Below, piece by piece: positions 1-8,640 of a stretch of 64,000 nt of DNA (the stretch's first letter is position 1; each line of letters opens with the position of its first letter). The notes beneath the pieces are model-generated. The model was not told the origin of the DNA, ran no database searches, and saw only the letters and a program-made list of their open reading frames with translations. A program made the translations under genes and the position numbers. Where the stretch lies: the NCBI GenBank assembly GCA_049334165.1, contig JBEGHD010000009.1; one strand, given 5' to 3'. The DNA comes from JBEGHD01 sp049334165 (lineage in GTDB: Bacteria > Bacteroidota > Bacteroidia > Flavobacteriales_D > Sanyastnellaceae).

Positions 1-221
1 TCAGGGATTTTGGCAGTAAGAAAGGGACAATCATTGCAAGTGACTTTGAGCCTCAAGTTCAAAATGAACTTACTCGTAATGGTTTCTACTTTTCAGTGCT
101 AAGTGAATCTTACGAAGACTACAGCAGAAATCTGTTTATAGATACTCTAAACGACTGGCAATTTTATGGAGAGGGTTCTGATAGGCCTAATTGGTATACT
201 GGTACTCCATGGACAAAGTAG
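1..221 (+). CDS. C-terminal fragment of unknown protein
   Basis: The reading frame with codons starting at position 3 stays open to a TAG at 219-221, giving 72 residues of a protein whose start lies outside the window. The visible part is hydrophilic and aromatic-rich (for example FYFSVLSESYEDY and WQFYGEG), has no signal or membrane segment, and ends in GTPWTK. I do not recognise the family. It runs toward the minus-strand antitoxin-like gene at 284-496 with a 62-base gap. It could be an accessory-type gene, since the neighbouring small gene is also of the toxin-antitoxin kind, but nothing in the fragment proves this. Confidence 0.55.
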   Translation, partial: RDFGSKKGTIIASDFEPQVQNELTRNGFYFSVLSESYEDYSRNLFIDTLNDWQFYGEGSDRPNWYTGTPWTK

Positions 222-283
222 CTAAGCATGAGGGCGGAACTGTCAAATAAAATAAATGACGTTGATTTTGTCCTAAAGAAATT

Positions 284-496
284 TCAATCCCATTCGTTGC
301 GAAGATCTTCCATCTGTTTATCAATTTCAACCTGGGACTGCTTAGTCATCGCCCCTTTGAACTTTTTCCAATCTATGCCCATCGATTCATCCTTTCCCTT
401 CTTGCTTCCACGAACACGAATAAGGCTTAATTGCTCAAGCTCTTTGAGCAGCTTTATTGCTTTTTCATTCAATATGTCAATCGTGATTGTACGCAT
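284..496 (-). CDS. Small antitoxin-like protein (orphan)
   Basis: This 70-residue acidic protein begins MRTITIDILNEKAIKLLKEL and ends MEDLRNEWD. The pattern is a short beta strand, a leucine-rich helix and a charged C-terminal helix. It matches the small VapB-like antitoxins common in Bacteroidota, which normally sit immediately upstream of a PIN-domain toxin gene. Here no toxin gene follows: downstream on the minus strand is only the end of an unrelated plus-strand gene. It is therefore an orphan antitoxin or a solitary regulator. A good -7 promoter match (555-562) lies about 60 bases upstream of the ATG. The family assignment rests on overall pattern, not on a catalytic motif. Confidence 0.6.
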   Translation of the reverse strand: MRTITIDILNEKAIKLLKELEQLSLIRVRGSKKGKDESMGIDWKKFKGAMTKQSQVEIDKQMEDLRNEWD

Positions 497-554
497 AATT
501 GGAAGTTACATTCTTCAGTGGTTTAAAATCCAAACCTTCTTTATCCAACTTTAT

Positions 555-562
555 CAAAGATA
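555..562 (-). promoter_or_regulatory. Candidate -7 element for antitoxin-like gene
   Basis: On the minus strand the sequence reads TATCTTTG, a perfect match to the Bacteroidota -7 consensus TAnnTTTG. It would give a leader of about 50 bases before the gene at 284-496. No convincing -33 TTTG is present at the usual spacing, so this is a partial match only. Confidence 0.4.
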
Positions 563-609
563 ATGAATTCCAAAAACTGAAGTTCTGAAATGGCAGTGAT
601 TACGGTAAT

Positions 610-1017
610 TCACGACAAAACTGTCACCACAACTTTCCTGCTCCCTCCTCTGTTTCTAAATTCACAGAGATAAATTCCTTGCCAGGTGCCGAGGTTTAGT
701 CGGTGATTCGTAATCGGCACAGACACCGAGCTTCCAACCAAACTAGATTTAATGTGAGCCGGCATGTCGTCCGGTCCTTCCATGGTGTGCTCAAATTTTG
801 GGTAGTCTTCGGGAACAAAATCATTAAAGAAAGTATTGAAGTCTCCTCTCACCGAAGGATCTGCATTTTCGTTGATCGTGAGTCCTGCCGAGGTGTGTTT
901 TATAAAAACCTGCAGAATGCCTTTCTCGGGAAGCTCAAGTTGGCTTTCAATTTCGTCCGTGATTAGGTGGAAACCTCTTTCCCTGGGACTAAGTGAAATT
1001 TCAATCTGGTCAATCAT
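610..1017 (-). CDS. YjbQ/UPF0047 family protein
   Basis: The 135-residue protein has the full set of YjbQ motifs: HTSAGLTINENADPSVRGD near residues 42-60, EGPDDMPAHIK near 80-90, and LGTWQGIYLCEFR near the C-terminus. The length is typical for the family. YjbQ proteins form trimers with a conserved polar pocket and are annotated as secondary thiamine-phosphate synthase enzymes because Escherichia coli YjbQ has weak activity of that kind; the physiological role is not settled. The ATG overlaps the last 8 bases of the upstream T9SS-protein gene (1010-1645), so the two are probably co-transcribed, although nothing links their functions. Confidence 0.9.
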   Translation of the reverse strand: MIDQIEISLSPRERGFHLITDEIESQLELPEKGILQVFIKHTSAGLTINENADPSVRGDFNTFFNDFVPEDYPKFEHTMEGPDDMPAHIKSSLVGSSVSVPITNHRLNLGTWQGIYLCEFRNRGGSRKVVVTVLS

Positions 1018-1645
1018 GCTGCGAAGTTACAATGAACTTCCCTTTCACTCCATTTCCATTTTGCGCAGCCAGCGTGAAAAAATATTTTCCGGGAGAATAG
1101 TTCTGCAAATTGAGGTAAACTTCACTTGAGGTGATATTTGAGGCTTTTTCGACAATTAGACCTCGTGCATCAAAAATGTAAAGTTCGTGCTGCAGCTCTT
1201 GTGGATTATTGAACCGAATCAAAGTAAATTGAGAAGCCGGATTGGGAAAAACGCGATAACCGTCTTCCAGCGGCACAAACCGAATCGTGAGCACAAATGT
1301 GCGCTCCTGTTGCCCAAGCTGTAGTCGATAATGATTTTCCTGATTCGCTAAAGGCTGATTGTCCGAAAGCGTGTAATATTCGGTTTTGTCTGTACCGCCA
1401 CAAATGCCCGGGATAAAGTTGATCACTTCAAAGTCAAGCCCATTTTTGCTCCTTTCCAACTCTACGCCATTGCATGACGAACCACCCTTAATAGCAAAAT
1501 TGATTTGAATGTGATTATCAACCTGACGCAGTGAAAATCCGGCAAGGATCGAAGTCGTATCCTCTTTTTGTGCGAAACCGGAGAAACTCAAAACGATTGT
1601 AAAAAAGAGTGTGAAAAAAGAAAATGTCGACTGATGAAATTTCAT
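1010..1645 (-). CDS. Secreted protein with T9SS sorting domain
   Basis: The open frame extends to 1684, but the ATG at 1645 gives a clean signal peptide (MKFHQSTFSFFTLFFTIVLSFSGFAQ) and follows a GAGGA-type ribosome site, so I chose it (211 residues). After the signal peptide comes a domain of about 110 residues with two cysteines (GGSSCNGVELERS, FIPGICGG). Next is a C-terminal type A sorting domain: FPNPASQFTLIRF, LYIFDARG, NLQNYSPGKYFFTL and a basic final strand. Such proteins cross the outer membrane through the type IX system and have the sorting domain removed. The function of the cargo domain is unknown. Confidence 0.85.
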   Translation of the reverse strand: MKFHQSTFSFFTLFFTIVLSFSGFAQKEDTTSILAGFSLRQVDNHIQINFAIKGGSSCNGVELERSKNGLDFEVINFIPGICGGTDKTEYYTLSDNQPLANQENHYRLQLGQQERTFVLTIRFVPLEDGYRVFPNPASQFTLIRFNNPQELQHELYIFDARGLIVEKASNITSSEVYLNLQNYSPGKYFFTLAAQNGNGVKGKFIVTSQHD

Positions 1646-1750
1646 TTCCTCTTGGGTAGGTTTGTTGATAAACGTAGAGAGCACATTTTTATGCTGTTTT
1701 GTTCTATTAAAATTAAAAACTTCGGGCTTCTGTTCATCGCGGCATTCCTG

Positions 1751-1758
1751 TATGTTTG
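1751..1758 (+). promoter_or_regulatory. Candidate -7 element for surE operon
   Basis: TATGTTTG matches the Bacteroidota -7 consensus TAnnTTTG and lies 15 bases before the chosen surE ATG, which would give a nearly leaderless transcript. No good -33 element is seen. It lies in the 128-base divergent region between the T9SS-protein gene and surE. Confidence 0.4.
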
Positions 1759-1773
1759 CACAAAATTATTTTA

Positions 1774-2547
1774 ATGGCAGCAAAGAAACCACTGATTTTA
1801 GTCACAAACGATGATGGCGTTTACGCTGGTGGAATTCGAGCACTGGTAAGTGCCGTGAGCGACCTTGGAGAGGTGCTGGTGGTGGCGCCAGACAAACCAC
1901 AATCTGGAATGGGTCACGCTGTCACCTTGCATCACCCGCTCCGACTGGAAGCAGTGAAATACGAAGGCGCCAGCAAGGCTTACGCTTGCAGCGGAACGCC
2001 CGTGGACTGCGTGAAGCTGGCTATCTACAGTGTTTTGAAAGACAGAACTCCGGACCTGGTAGTTTCTGGAATCAACCACGGAGCCAACAGCTCAATCAAT
2101 GTGATTTATTCGGGAACGATGTCAGCTGCCCTGGAGGGTGCTGTCGAAGACATTCCAAGTATTGGTTTTTCTCTGCTCGACCACAGCCCCGATGCCGACT
2201 TCGAGGCAGCGGCCCACTACGCTAGAAAAATAGTTCAGCAAAGTCTGGAAAACGAATTTCCCGAAGGTGCCTGCCTCAACGTAAATATCCCGAACGTTAA
2301 GAAGGAAAAGATTAAAGGTGTGAAAGTCTGCCGCCAGGCTAAGGCATTTTGGAAAGATGCTTTTGACGAACGCCTCGACCCAGGTGGAAAGCCCTACTAT
2401 TGGCTCAAAGGTGTTTTTGAAAACAGAGACAAGGGTGAAGACACCGATGAATGGGCGCTACAACACAATTACGTTTCGATCGTTCCTGTTCACTACGACC
2501 TTACGGCACATCACGCCATGGCAAACCTCAATACCTGGAACCTGTAA
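1774..2547 (+). CDS. surE: 5'/3'-nucleotidase SurE
   Basis: This is a 257-residue SurE, a metal-dependent nucleoside monophosphatase that acts on 5'- and 3'-nucleotides and is linked to stationary-phase survival. The N-terminal strand ends in the metal-binding pair D13-D14 (LVTNDDG). It is followed by SGMGHAVT with the conserved serine and by SGINHGANSS with the metal-binding asparagine. An ATG 18 bases upstream (MHKIIL) is in frame, but MAAKKPLILVTNDDG fits the family N-terminus, so the later ATG is preferred. The gene opens a tight cluster with a small membrane protein and lpxB. Confidence 0.96.
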   Translation: MAAKKPLILVTNDDGVYAGGIRALVSAVSDLGEVLVVAPDKPQSGMGHAVTLHHPLRLEAVKYEGASKAYACSGTPVDCVKLAIYSVLKDRTPDLVVSGINHGANSSINVIYSGTMSAALEGAVEDIPSIGFSLLDHSPDADFEAAAHYARKIVQQSLENEFPEGACLNVNIPNVKKEKIKGVKVCRQAKAFWKDAFDERLDPGGKPYYWLKGVFENRDKGEDTDEWALQHNYVSIVPVHYDLTAHHAMANLNTWNL

Positions 2548-2559
2548 AATCAAACTGGA

Positions 2560-2859
2560 ATGAACAACATCAAAGATCACATGCTCGTGGGAGTGGTCCT
2601 CAATATTTTGGGAACGGTAGTAGGCCTGCTCATCGTTGCGCTTATTTTCACTTCCTACAAGTACCTCAGCTTCTCCTACTTTTTCACAGATGTGTTTCCT
2701 CGACAAGACTACACCACAAAGATCCTGGCGCTGTGTCAAGTAGTCAATATTCCGCTCTTCTTCTACCTGCTCAAAAAAGAAATGTACAAGGCAGGAAGAG
2801 GAATGATTTTAATGTTCTTTGTGCTCGTGATTGTCACCCTCATTTACCTTTTCCTTTAG
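2560..2859 (+). CDS. Small three-helix membrane protein
   Basis: The product is 99 residues with predicted membrane helices at about 8-32, 55-73 and 80-99, and a soluble loop (FFTDVFPRQDYTTK) between the first two. I do not recognise the family. It sits 12 bases after surE and its stop codon is 1 base before the lpxB ATG, so the three are almost certainly one transcript. The position next to lpxB suggests an envelope role, but that is inference only. Confidence 0.75.
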   Translation: MNNIKDHMLVGVVLNILGTVVGLLIVALIFTSYKYLSFSYFFTDVFPRQDYTTKILALCQVVNIPLFFYLLKKEMYKAGRGMILMFFVLVIVTLIYLFL

Positions 2860-2860
2860 T

Positions 2861-3985
2861 ATGAAATTTTACGTGATCGCAGGCGAGGCATCTGGAGACC
2901 TCCACGGTGCAAATCTCATCAGGGAGCTGAAAAAGCAACAGCCCGACAGTGAGTTTCGTGCGTGGGGTGGCGACATGATGGAAGAGCAGGGAGCGCAACT
3001 CGTGAAGCACTACCGCGACCTGGCTTTCATGGGTTTTTCAGAGGTTCTTCTGAATCTAAAGACCATCCTAGGTAACATAAAATTTTGCAAAGCTGATATT
3101 GAAGAGTGGAATCCCGATGCGGTGATCATGATCGACTATCCGGGATTTAATCTTCGAATTGCCGAACACGTGAAATCTCTCGAGATTCCGGTTCTCTACT
3201 ACATCTCTCCACAAGTGTGGGCGTGGAAAAAATCCAGAGTTCACAAGATCAAAAAGGTGGTGGACAAGATGTACGTCATCCTTCCTTTCGAGCAAGCTTT
3301 TTATGAAGAGTATGACTACAAGGTGGAGTTTGTCGGGCACCCCTTACTCGATGTGATTGAATGGAAAGAACCATCGGAAGAGGCCAGCTTGAATTTCTGC
3401 AGAGAAAACAGCCTGAACGAGAAGCCGATCATTGCTCTGCTACCGGGGAGCAGGAAACAAGAAATAAAGCGGATGCTGCCGATCATGCTCAACGTGAATA
3501 AGCATTTTCCTGAATATCAGTTTGTAATTGCCGGAGCTCCTTCTCAGGATGCAGAGTTTTATCACACCTGGTCGGCAAAGCACAGCGATGTTCATCTGCT
3601 TTTCGGCAAAACTTACGATCTGTTTAAGTACGCAAAGGCGGGCCTTGTGACTTCGGGAACGGCCACTCTGGAAGCTGCCCTTTTCGGTCTGCCGGAAGTT
3701 GTTTGCTACAAAGGAAGTCCTGTCTCCTACGCCATCGCCCGGATGCTTGTGAAAATCAAGTTTATCTCTCTGGTAAACCTGATCATGGACCGCGAGGTGG
3801 TGAAAGAGCTGATTCAGTCGGATCTTACCGTGAAAAAGATTAGAAAGGAATTGAATCTACTGCTTAACGATGAAAGCAGGAAGTCGCAAATCGAAGCAGA
3901 TTACGCAGCTCTGAGAGAAAAACTGGGAGGATCAGGAGCATCTGAAAAAACTGCCAGCCTGATGTTGAAAACTCTAAAAGGCTGA
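2861..3985 (+). CDS. lpxB: Lipid-A-disaccharide synthase
   Basis: The 374-residue protein is the glycosyltransferase that joins UDP-2,3-diacylglucosamine and lipid X to make the lipid A disaccharide at the inner face of the cytoplasmic membrane. It starts MKFYVIAGEASGDLHGANLI, with the family's GEASGD motif. It also has FVGHPLLD, LLPGSRKQEI and the nucleotide-sugar-binding segment TSGTATLEAALFGLPEVV. An upstream in-frame ATG at 2831 lies inside the preceding gene and adds ten residues unlike the family, so the ATG at 2861, one base after the preceding stop, was chosen. It shows the organism makes lipid A. Confidence 0.97.
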   Translation: MKFYVIAGEASGDLHGANLIRELKKQQPDSEFRAWGGDMMEEQGAQLVKHYRDLAFMGFSEVLLNLKTILGNIKFCKADIEEWNPDAVIMIDYPGFNLRIAEHVKSLEIPVLYYISPQVWAWKKSRVHKIKKVVDKMYVILPFEQAFYEEYDYKVEFVGHPLLDVIEWKEPSEEASLNFCRENSLNEKPIIALLPGSRKQEIKRMLPIMLNVNKHFPEYQFVIAGAPSQDAEFYHTWSAKHSDVHLLFGKTYDLFKYAKAGLVTSGTATLEAALFGLPEVVCYKGSPVSYAIARMLVKIKFISLVNLIMDREVVKELIQSDLTVKKIRKELNLLLNDESRKSQIEADYAALREKLGGSGASEKTASLMLKTLKG

Positions 3986-4023
3986 TCACTAAGCGCTTTT
4001 TCATTGCGTTATTTTAGCACACC

Positions 4024-5205
4024 GTGAAGTTCAAATTCCCCCATATCATTCTGGTTTTAGCAATCGTTCTCCCAGCTGTTTTGCAGTCACAAACACTTGA
4101 TGTGGGAATCTACTATGGCCATGAACCCAAAGCCGCGTGGATAAAAATTGAAAACGGAACCTACACCCTTTTTGGTGATCAGCGTCAGCTTACGATGATC
4201 GACACTTCGAGCAGCCTGTTTATTCAGTGGAAAACCAGTGGTGCTTCTGTCAAGGTCGATGAGCAAGTTTTCAAAAACCTGAATGCGATTCACCTGATTG
4301 CGCGGAGTTACAAAAGCGAACTCCGTATCAAGCCAGATGATAATTCTCTAAAAGAGCATATCTATGAGGGAAGTCTTAAGTGGACCAAGAAAAACGGTTA
4401 CACGCAGATGATCAACATGATTGATATCGAAAAATACACTGCAGGTGTTGTCGAGTCTGAGTCTGGAAGAGAACAAAATCTGGAGTACTACAAGGTGCAG
4501 TCGATTATTTGCCGAACCTACGCTCTGTCGAATATTCGTAAGCATGAAGACGAGGGCTTCGAACTCTGCGACCAGGTTCACTGCCAGGTTTACCACGGAA
4601 AAGCGCGCTTCAATCCCGACATTCAAAAAGCTGCAGATGCCACTCACGGCTACGTTTTGGTGGACAGCGACATCAATCTTGTCACTGCTGCTTTTCACTC
4701 CAATTGTGGAGGCCACACTATTAACTCAGAGCACGTTTGGAGCAAGCCACTTCCCTATCTCACCGGCCGGCAAGACACATTTTGCCTGACCATGCCGCAT
4801 GCGATTTGGGAAAAACAAATCGAAATTTCGGAGTGGGAAAGTTACATGAAGAAACATGCCCGTGAAGAAAGTGCGGCACCTCTCCTCTCTCGCCAGCCGC
4901 TGCCGGGTTCTCGCGAAAACTATCTCGAGTACGAGAGCTATGAAATCCCGATGAAGCGCGTTAGAAGCGACTGGAATTTACCCTCGGCCTTTTTCACCCT
5001 GGAGACCAAAAAAGACTCAATCGAACTTACCGGCAAAGGGTTTGGCCACGGAGTTGGACTTTGCCAGGAAGGCGCCATGCGCATGTCTCAGCTCGACTAC
5101 ACCTATCGCGAAATCTTGCACTTTTACTACGATTCTGTTCACCTCATTAAGCTCTCAACACTTGATTTCTTTAGGGACAAAGAGCCGGAAACACTTGAGG
5201 ATTAA
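4024..5205 (+). CDS. SpoIID/LytB domain secreted protein
   Basis: The gene starts with GTG, the only start that keeps the signal peptide (KFPHIILVLAIVLPAVLQSQ); the product is 393 residues. SpoIID-type enzymes are lytic transglycosylases that cut denuded glycan strands of peptidoglycan. The N-terminal third is variable. The SpoIID domain runs from about residue 130: YTAGVVESESG carries the likely catalytic Glu. It is followed by CRTYAL, a Cys-rich insertion (ELCDQVHCQVYHG), FHSNCGGHT, and the C-terminal GKGFGHGVGLCQEGAMRMS signature. It lies 38 bases after lpxB. In a non-sporulating bacterium it probably acts in wall remodelling; this is family inference. Confidence 0.9.
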   Translation: MKFKFPHIILVLAIVLPAVLQSQTLDVGIYYGHEPKAAWIKIENGTYTLFGDQRQLTMIDTSSSLFIQWKTSGASVKVDEQVFKNLNAIHLIARSYKSELRIKPDDNSLKEHIYEGSLKWTKKNGYTQMINMIDIEKYTAGVVESESGREQNLEYYKVQSIICRTYALSNIRKHEDEGFELCDQVHCQVYHGKARFNPDIQKAADATHGYVLVDSDINLVTAAFHSNCGGHTINSEHVWSKPLPYLTGRQDTFCLTMPHAIWEKQIEISEWESYMKKHAREESAAPLLSRQPLPGSRENYLEYESYEIPMKRVRSDWNLPSAFFTLETKKDSIELTGKGFGHGVGLCQEGAMRMSQLDYTYREILHFYYDSVHLIKLSTLDFFRDKEPETLED

Positions 5206-5282
5206 CATTCTTTCGTGATAATTAACACCAGTTACCACAGGTCCGTTAGTACTTTTACCGTAGCCAATTAAAATCAACAACA

Positions 5283-6890
5283 ATGATAACCAGGTCATTT
5301 TTCCCAGCCGTGGGATTAATCATCGGCATGCTACTTTGTTCTGCCAGTGTATTTTCCCAGTCAAAAGCCAAAATCTCAATCATCAAAAATCGCAACGGTG
5401 AGGTAGAAACCATCACGCGCGAAATTGAAATCAAAGAAGGTCAGGACCTCGAGTCCGTTTTAGCCGAAACAGATATCTGGCAGGAGTTTTCGAATGTCGA
5501 GGACGGTGAAACTTACGAGATCAACATCGTGAAAATCAAAGGCGGTGAGGAAATCCAGCAGATGAATCTATTCCTTGGAGACGATTTTGAAATGCCTCAG
5601 AAAAAGCCCTTCCTCGGAGTGATGCTCAAGGAAGTGAAAAGCGAACCCGGAAAAGGCGTGATGATTTCTAAGATCATTGAAAACACAGCTGCAGAAAAAT
5701 CTGACCTGAGAGCTGGTGACATCATCCTGGAAATTGACGGTGAGGAAGTGAACACGATTGAAGATGTAACCGAAGCTATTGGCAGCAAGGAACCAGGCGA
5801 CAAAATCAGGATCAAATACGAGCGTGACGGAAAGACTTCAAAAGAAAAAATTGACCTTGGTGAAAAGCCGATGGAGTTTTTCTCAAAGAGATTTCACAGC
5901 GGTGAGCCTGGCAAACCACCTCACCCACCACGAGCTTTCCATTTCGAGATGCCCGAAATTCCCGAAGCTCCCGAGATTCCGGAAATCCACATTTTCACTC
6001 CCGACAGTGCCGAAGCACCAGAGTTTTGGAAAGAAAAAGATCTGCCTTTCCTCGGAATTACTCCGGGCCAGAAACGAGAAAAAGGTGTAACCGTTGGAAC
6101 CGTGATTTCTGAAAGTGCTGCCGAAGCAATGGGACTTCAGTCGGGCGATGTGATTCTTTCCTTCAATGACAACGAAGTGAATGACTTTGATCTACTGGCA
6201 GACTTGATTGGTGAGACAAAACCGCAAGAAAATGTGACCCTGGAAATAGAACGAGAAGGACAAACAATGAACCTCGAAGGAGCCATGGGAAAGAGAGCTT
6301 TTGCAAAAGCTAAGAACTACCGCATGCACCGCGATTTTTTGGGGCGCGATGAAGACGGAGCCTACAGCTACGAGTTTCAGTTTGACTCCGATACGATGAA
6401 TATGGAAGAGCTGCGATTCGAAATTCAGAAGCAAATGGAAGAGTACAATCGGGAGATGCAGAATTTCGAAAGAGAGATGGAGCAGCTCGACAGAGAAATG
6501 GAAGAGCTCGACCGCGAAATGGAACGCGTAGAGGTTGAAATGACTATCGAGGTGATGAAAATCACTGACGAAGACGTTGAAAAAGTGAACGCCAACTCTG
6601 GAGACAAAAAACTTTTCAAGGAAAGCACGCTCGAACTTGAATCTATCGAACTCTTCCCCAACCCTACTGACGGCCGACTTCGTCTCGCTTTCCAAACTTC
6701 AAAAAGTGGAGAGAACCTGGAAGTCTTGGTTTTCAGTCAAAATGGTAAAATCGTTTTCAGAGAGCTCGTACCTGAGTTTGATGGTAGCTACGAAAACGTA
6801 ATCGACATCTCAGAACAAGCCAACGGGAACTACTTCCTTCAGGTGATGATGGGCGATGAAGTGTACAGCAGGAAGCTGATGAAGCAGTAA
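5283..6890 (+). CDS. Double-PDZ, coiled-coil protein with T9SS domain
   Basis: The 535-residue protein has a signal peptide ending near SASVFSQ, an acidic region, and a first PDZ domain at about residues 103-195 (FLGVMLKEV, DLRAGDIILEIDGEEV). A Pro/Glu-rich linker of repeated PEIPEAP-type units follows, then a second PDZ domain at about 255-340 (FLGITPGQ, GLQSGDVILSFNDNEV). Next come a perfect heptad coiled coil at about 390-420 and a C-terminal type IX sorting domain (LFPNPTDGRLRLAF to YSRKLMKQ). There is no protease domain, although such PDZ pairs are typical of HtrA proteases. It is likely a surface-anchored or secreted adaptor; the partner is unknown. A strong terminator follows. Confidence 0.88.
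   Translation: MITRSFFPAVGLIIGMLLCSASVFSQSKAKISIIKNRNGEVETITREIEIKEGQDLESVLAETDIWQEFSNVEDGETYEINIVKIKGGEEIQQMNLFLGDDFEMPQKKPFLGVMLKEVKSEPGKGVMISKIIENTAAEKSDLRAGDIILEIDGEEVNTIEDVTEAIGSKEPGDKIRIKYERDGKTSKEKIDLGEKPMEFFSKRFHSGEPGKPPHPPRAFHFEMPEIPEAPEIPEIHIFTPDSAEAPEFWKEKDLPFLGITPGQKREKGVTVGTVISESAAEAMGLQSGDVILSFNDNEVNDFDLLADLIGETKPQENVTLEIEREGQTMNLEGAMGKRAFAKAKNYRMHRDFLGRDEDGAYSYEFQFDSDTMNMEELRFEIQKQMEEYNREMQNFEREMEQLDREMEELDREMERVEVEMTIEVMKITDEDVEKVNANSGDKKLFKESTLELESIELFPNPTDGRLRLAFQTSKSGENLEVLVFSQNGKIVFRELVPEFDGSYENVIDISEQANGNYFLQVMMGDEVYSRKLMKQ
6453..6536 (+). repeat. Four 21-base heptad-coding repeats
   Basis: Inside the PDZ protein gene, four consecutive 21-base units each begin with codons for Glu-Met and encode EMQNFER, EMEQLDR, EMEELDR and EMERVEV; another EM follows at 6537. 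The units give a perfect a/d heptad pattern and form a short, highly charged coiled coil. Codon differences between units show the repeat is not a recent duplication. Confidence 0.85.
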
Positions 6891-6913
6891 AAGATTTAAA
6901 AACAATAGTTCAT

Positions 6914-6948
6914 AAAAAACCCCGGATCGCCAGCGATCCGGGGTTTTT
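6914..6948. terminator. Bidirectional intrinsic terminator
   Basis: An 11-base perfect stem, CCCCGGATCGC (6920-6930) with GCGATCCGGGG (6933-6943) and a 2-base loop, is flanked by an A run on the left and a T run on the right. It can therefore end transcription of both the convergent PDZ-protein gene (plus) and muiA-type gene (minus). Confidence 0.93.
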
Positions 6949-6965
6949 CGCTTTGTGCGGAATTA

Positions 6966-8579
6966 CTACAAATTCCCAATACTTTTCTTCTTCGGATACT
7001 TAACGGTGAAGCGAAGTGTCCGTTTGGCTTTTTCTCCAGGCTCCAGATTTATCTTCCAGGTAACTTCGCCAGTTTCTGCATCTACTTTTCCTCCACTGAG
7101 CTCTTCAGTTGTGATTTCCACTTCAGCTGTTCTCGTCAGTGGAATTTGGTCTACGAGTTGAATTTCAATTGCTTTGCTCTTGTTGTTCACGATAGTGATC
7201 TCGTATGAACGAGTTGTCTCTTTCTTTCCACCCAAAAATTGAGTTTTGCTAAAGTCCTTGATGGACTTGCGCTCCACGACAACAGACTCATCGCGACCCA
7301 TGCTCAGCGCCAGCGTGTCCGAAGTCACAGCTGGGTCGATGAAAGCATTGCCAACGTAAGTTCCCTGGTAGTAGATGTTCGACTGACCCGGGAGCAAACT
7401 GTACTGCTGCCAATCGGTGATTTCCGCTACGAGAAACGCATCGTCATCCAATTTCGGTACCGTGAAGTACTTGTAGTTGGCGTCCATCGATATTTCCTTC
7501 ATGGCCACATCGTAAAACTGATTGTCGGAAGGAATGGTGTAAGGAACCGAGATTTTGAATTCTGTAGCAACCAGAGATTCGGTTTGGGATACCTCCATGG
7601 GTTGCCCATTACCTGTCTGCAAATCCGGAACTGCTGGTACATCCTCTAGTGCTTCCTGATCTGTTTCGGCTTTAGCCCTAGAATACATTATCTCGGAGCG
7701 AGTATTCGTACCATATTTTTCCGGATCAAAAACATAAAGATACCACGGGTTCAACTCCGGTTTTTGTCCTCCGATGGTTGGGTTTCCTGTAGAAAGTGTG
7801 AGGTCCACATTTTCCCAGTCCACTCCGGTGCTCTGTTGCACACGAGCTTTGTAAGACAGCTTCACCGGGCTGTTCACATCTTCGGAGCGAATATCATAGC
7901 TCGGAATCCATCTTGCACCACTTACCACGTAAGTCAAATCGATTCGTGTGTTCACCGATGATTTCGCATCGAGCTTTACAGTTACTTCTTTGGTGTTTCT
8001 GTTGAATCGGCCCATCAAGTTGTTCAGCTCGCGCTGCAGGTTTTGAACTTCTTTGTTGATCTCCTTCTGATCTTCGTTTAGCTCGAGCAGCTTATACTCG
8101 ATTTCCGTAAGTCGCTCTCTAAAATAATCTGCAGCTTCTTCCAGGTCTTCAACTAGGAGCGATTGGTCGCCCTTCACGTTTTTGTTGGCCATGATCATCT
8201 CGCGTTCAGAGCGATAAACCTGCTCCAGGCTTTGACGCATCGACAATTTAAACTGTAGGTCTTTCAGGCTGTCCTGCTTGTTTTTGATGTGGGTCGGAAA
8301 CTCTTGCTCACTGAGGTAATTCACTTTCGTCTTCACTGATAAAATGGTGAAGTCGCTGTTGCCTTTTACCTGTACCGACTGATCCATTAGCTGTGCTGGA
8401 AGTCCCTTGAAAACGATTTCATTTTCTCCGGGCTTCAGACTTGTCCCTGCCTGGCGGTGAACTTGTGCACTATTCAGAAAAACAGTGACGTCTTCAATTG
8501 TAGAAGTCACCGCTTTTTGCGCCTGAGCCGCAAAAGTGAAAACCGTTATAAAGGCGATGGTTGAAAGTGTTCTTTTCAT
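6966..8579 (-). CDS. MuiA-like DUF4139 protein
   Basis: The 537-residue exported protein (signal peptide MKRTLSTIAFITVFTFAAQAQ) has the DUF4140 N-terminal domain (VTSTIEDVTVFLNSAQVHR and FKGLP, VQVKG). A helical segment of about 110 residues follows at roughly 95-190, rich in Glu and Lys and probably coiled coil. The C-terminal DUF4139 beta domain has LTYVVSGARWIPSYDIR, ARVQQSTGVDWENVDLTLSTGNP, and a final immunoglobulin-like part with GEVTWKINLEPGEK. The family is called mucoidy inhibitor A after an E. coli phenotype; its biochemical role is unknown. The gene stands alone, with a 208-base upstream region holding a palindromic repeat. Confidence 0.9.
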   Translation of the reverse strand: MKRTLSTIAFITVFTFAAQAQKAVTSTIEDVTVFLNSAQVHRQAGTSLKPGENEIVFKGLPAQLMDQSVQVKGNSDFTILSVKTKVNYLSEQEFPTHIKNKQDSLKDLQFKLSMRQSLEQVYRSEREMIMANKNVKGDQSLLVEDLEEAADYFRERLTEIEYKLLELNEDQKEINKEVQNLQRELNNLMGRFNRNTKEVTVKLDAKSSVNTRIDLTYVVSGARWIPSYDIRSEDVNSPVKLSYKARVQQSTGVDWENVDLTLSTGNPTIGGQKPELNPWYLYVFDPEKYGTNTRSEIMYSRAKAETDQEALEDVPAVPDLQTGNGQPMEVSQTESLVATEFKISVPYTIPSDNQFYDVAMKEISMDANYKYFTVPKLDDDAFLVAEITDWQQYSLLPGQSNIYYQGTYVGNAFIDPAVTSDTLALSMGRDESVVVERKSIKDFSKTQFLGGKKETTRSYEITIVNNKSKAIEIQLVDQIPLTRTAEVEITTEELSGGKVDAETGEVTWKINLEPGEKAKRTLRFTVKYPKKKSIGNL

Positions 8580-8640
8580 CTTGATGATTGTGATTTTAGA
8601 CTATTGAGTAGTTCCTGATTCAAATTGCCCTCCACTTGTA

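Noticed and set aside
6192..6695. Minus-strand frame of 167 codons in the PDZ protein gene
   Set aside because: It is the low-complexity Phe/His/Leu shadow of the Glu-rich coiled coil.
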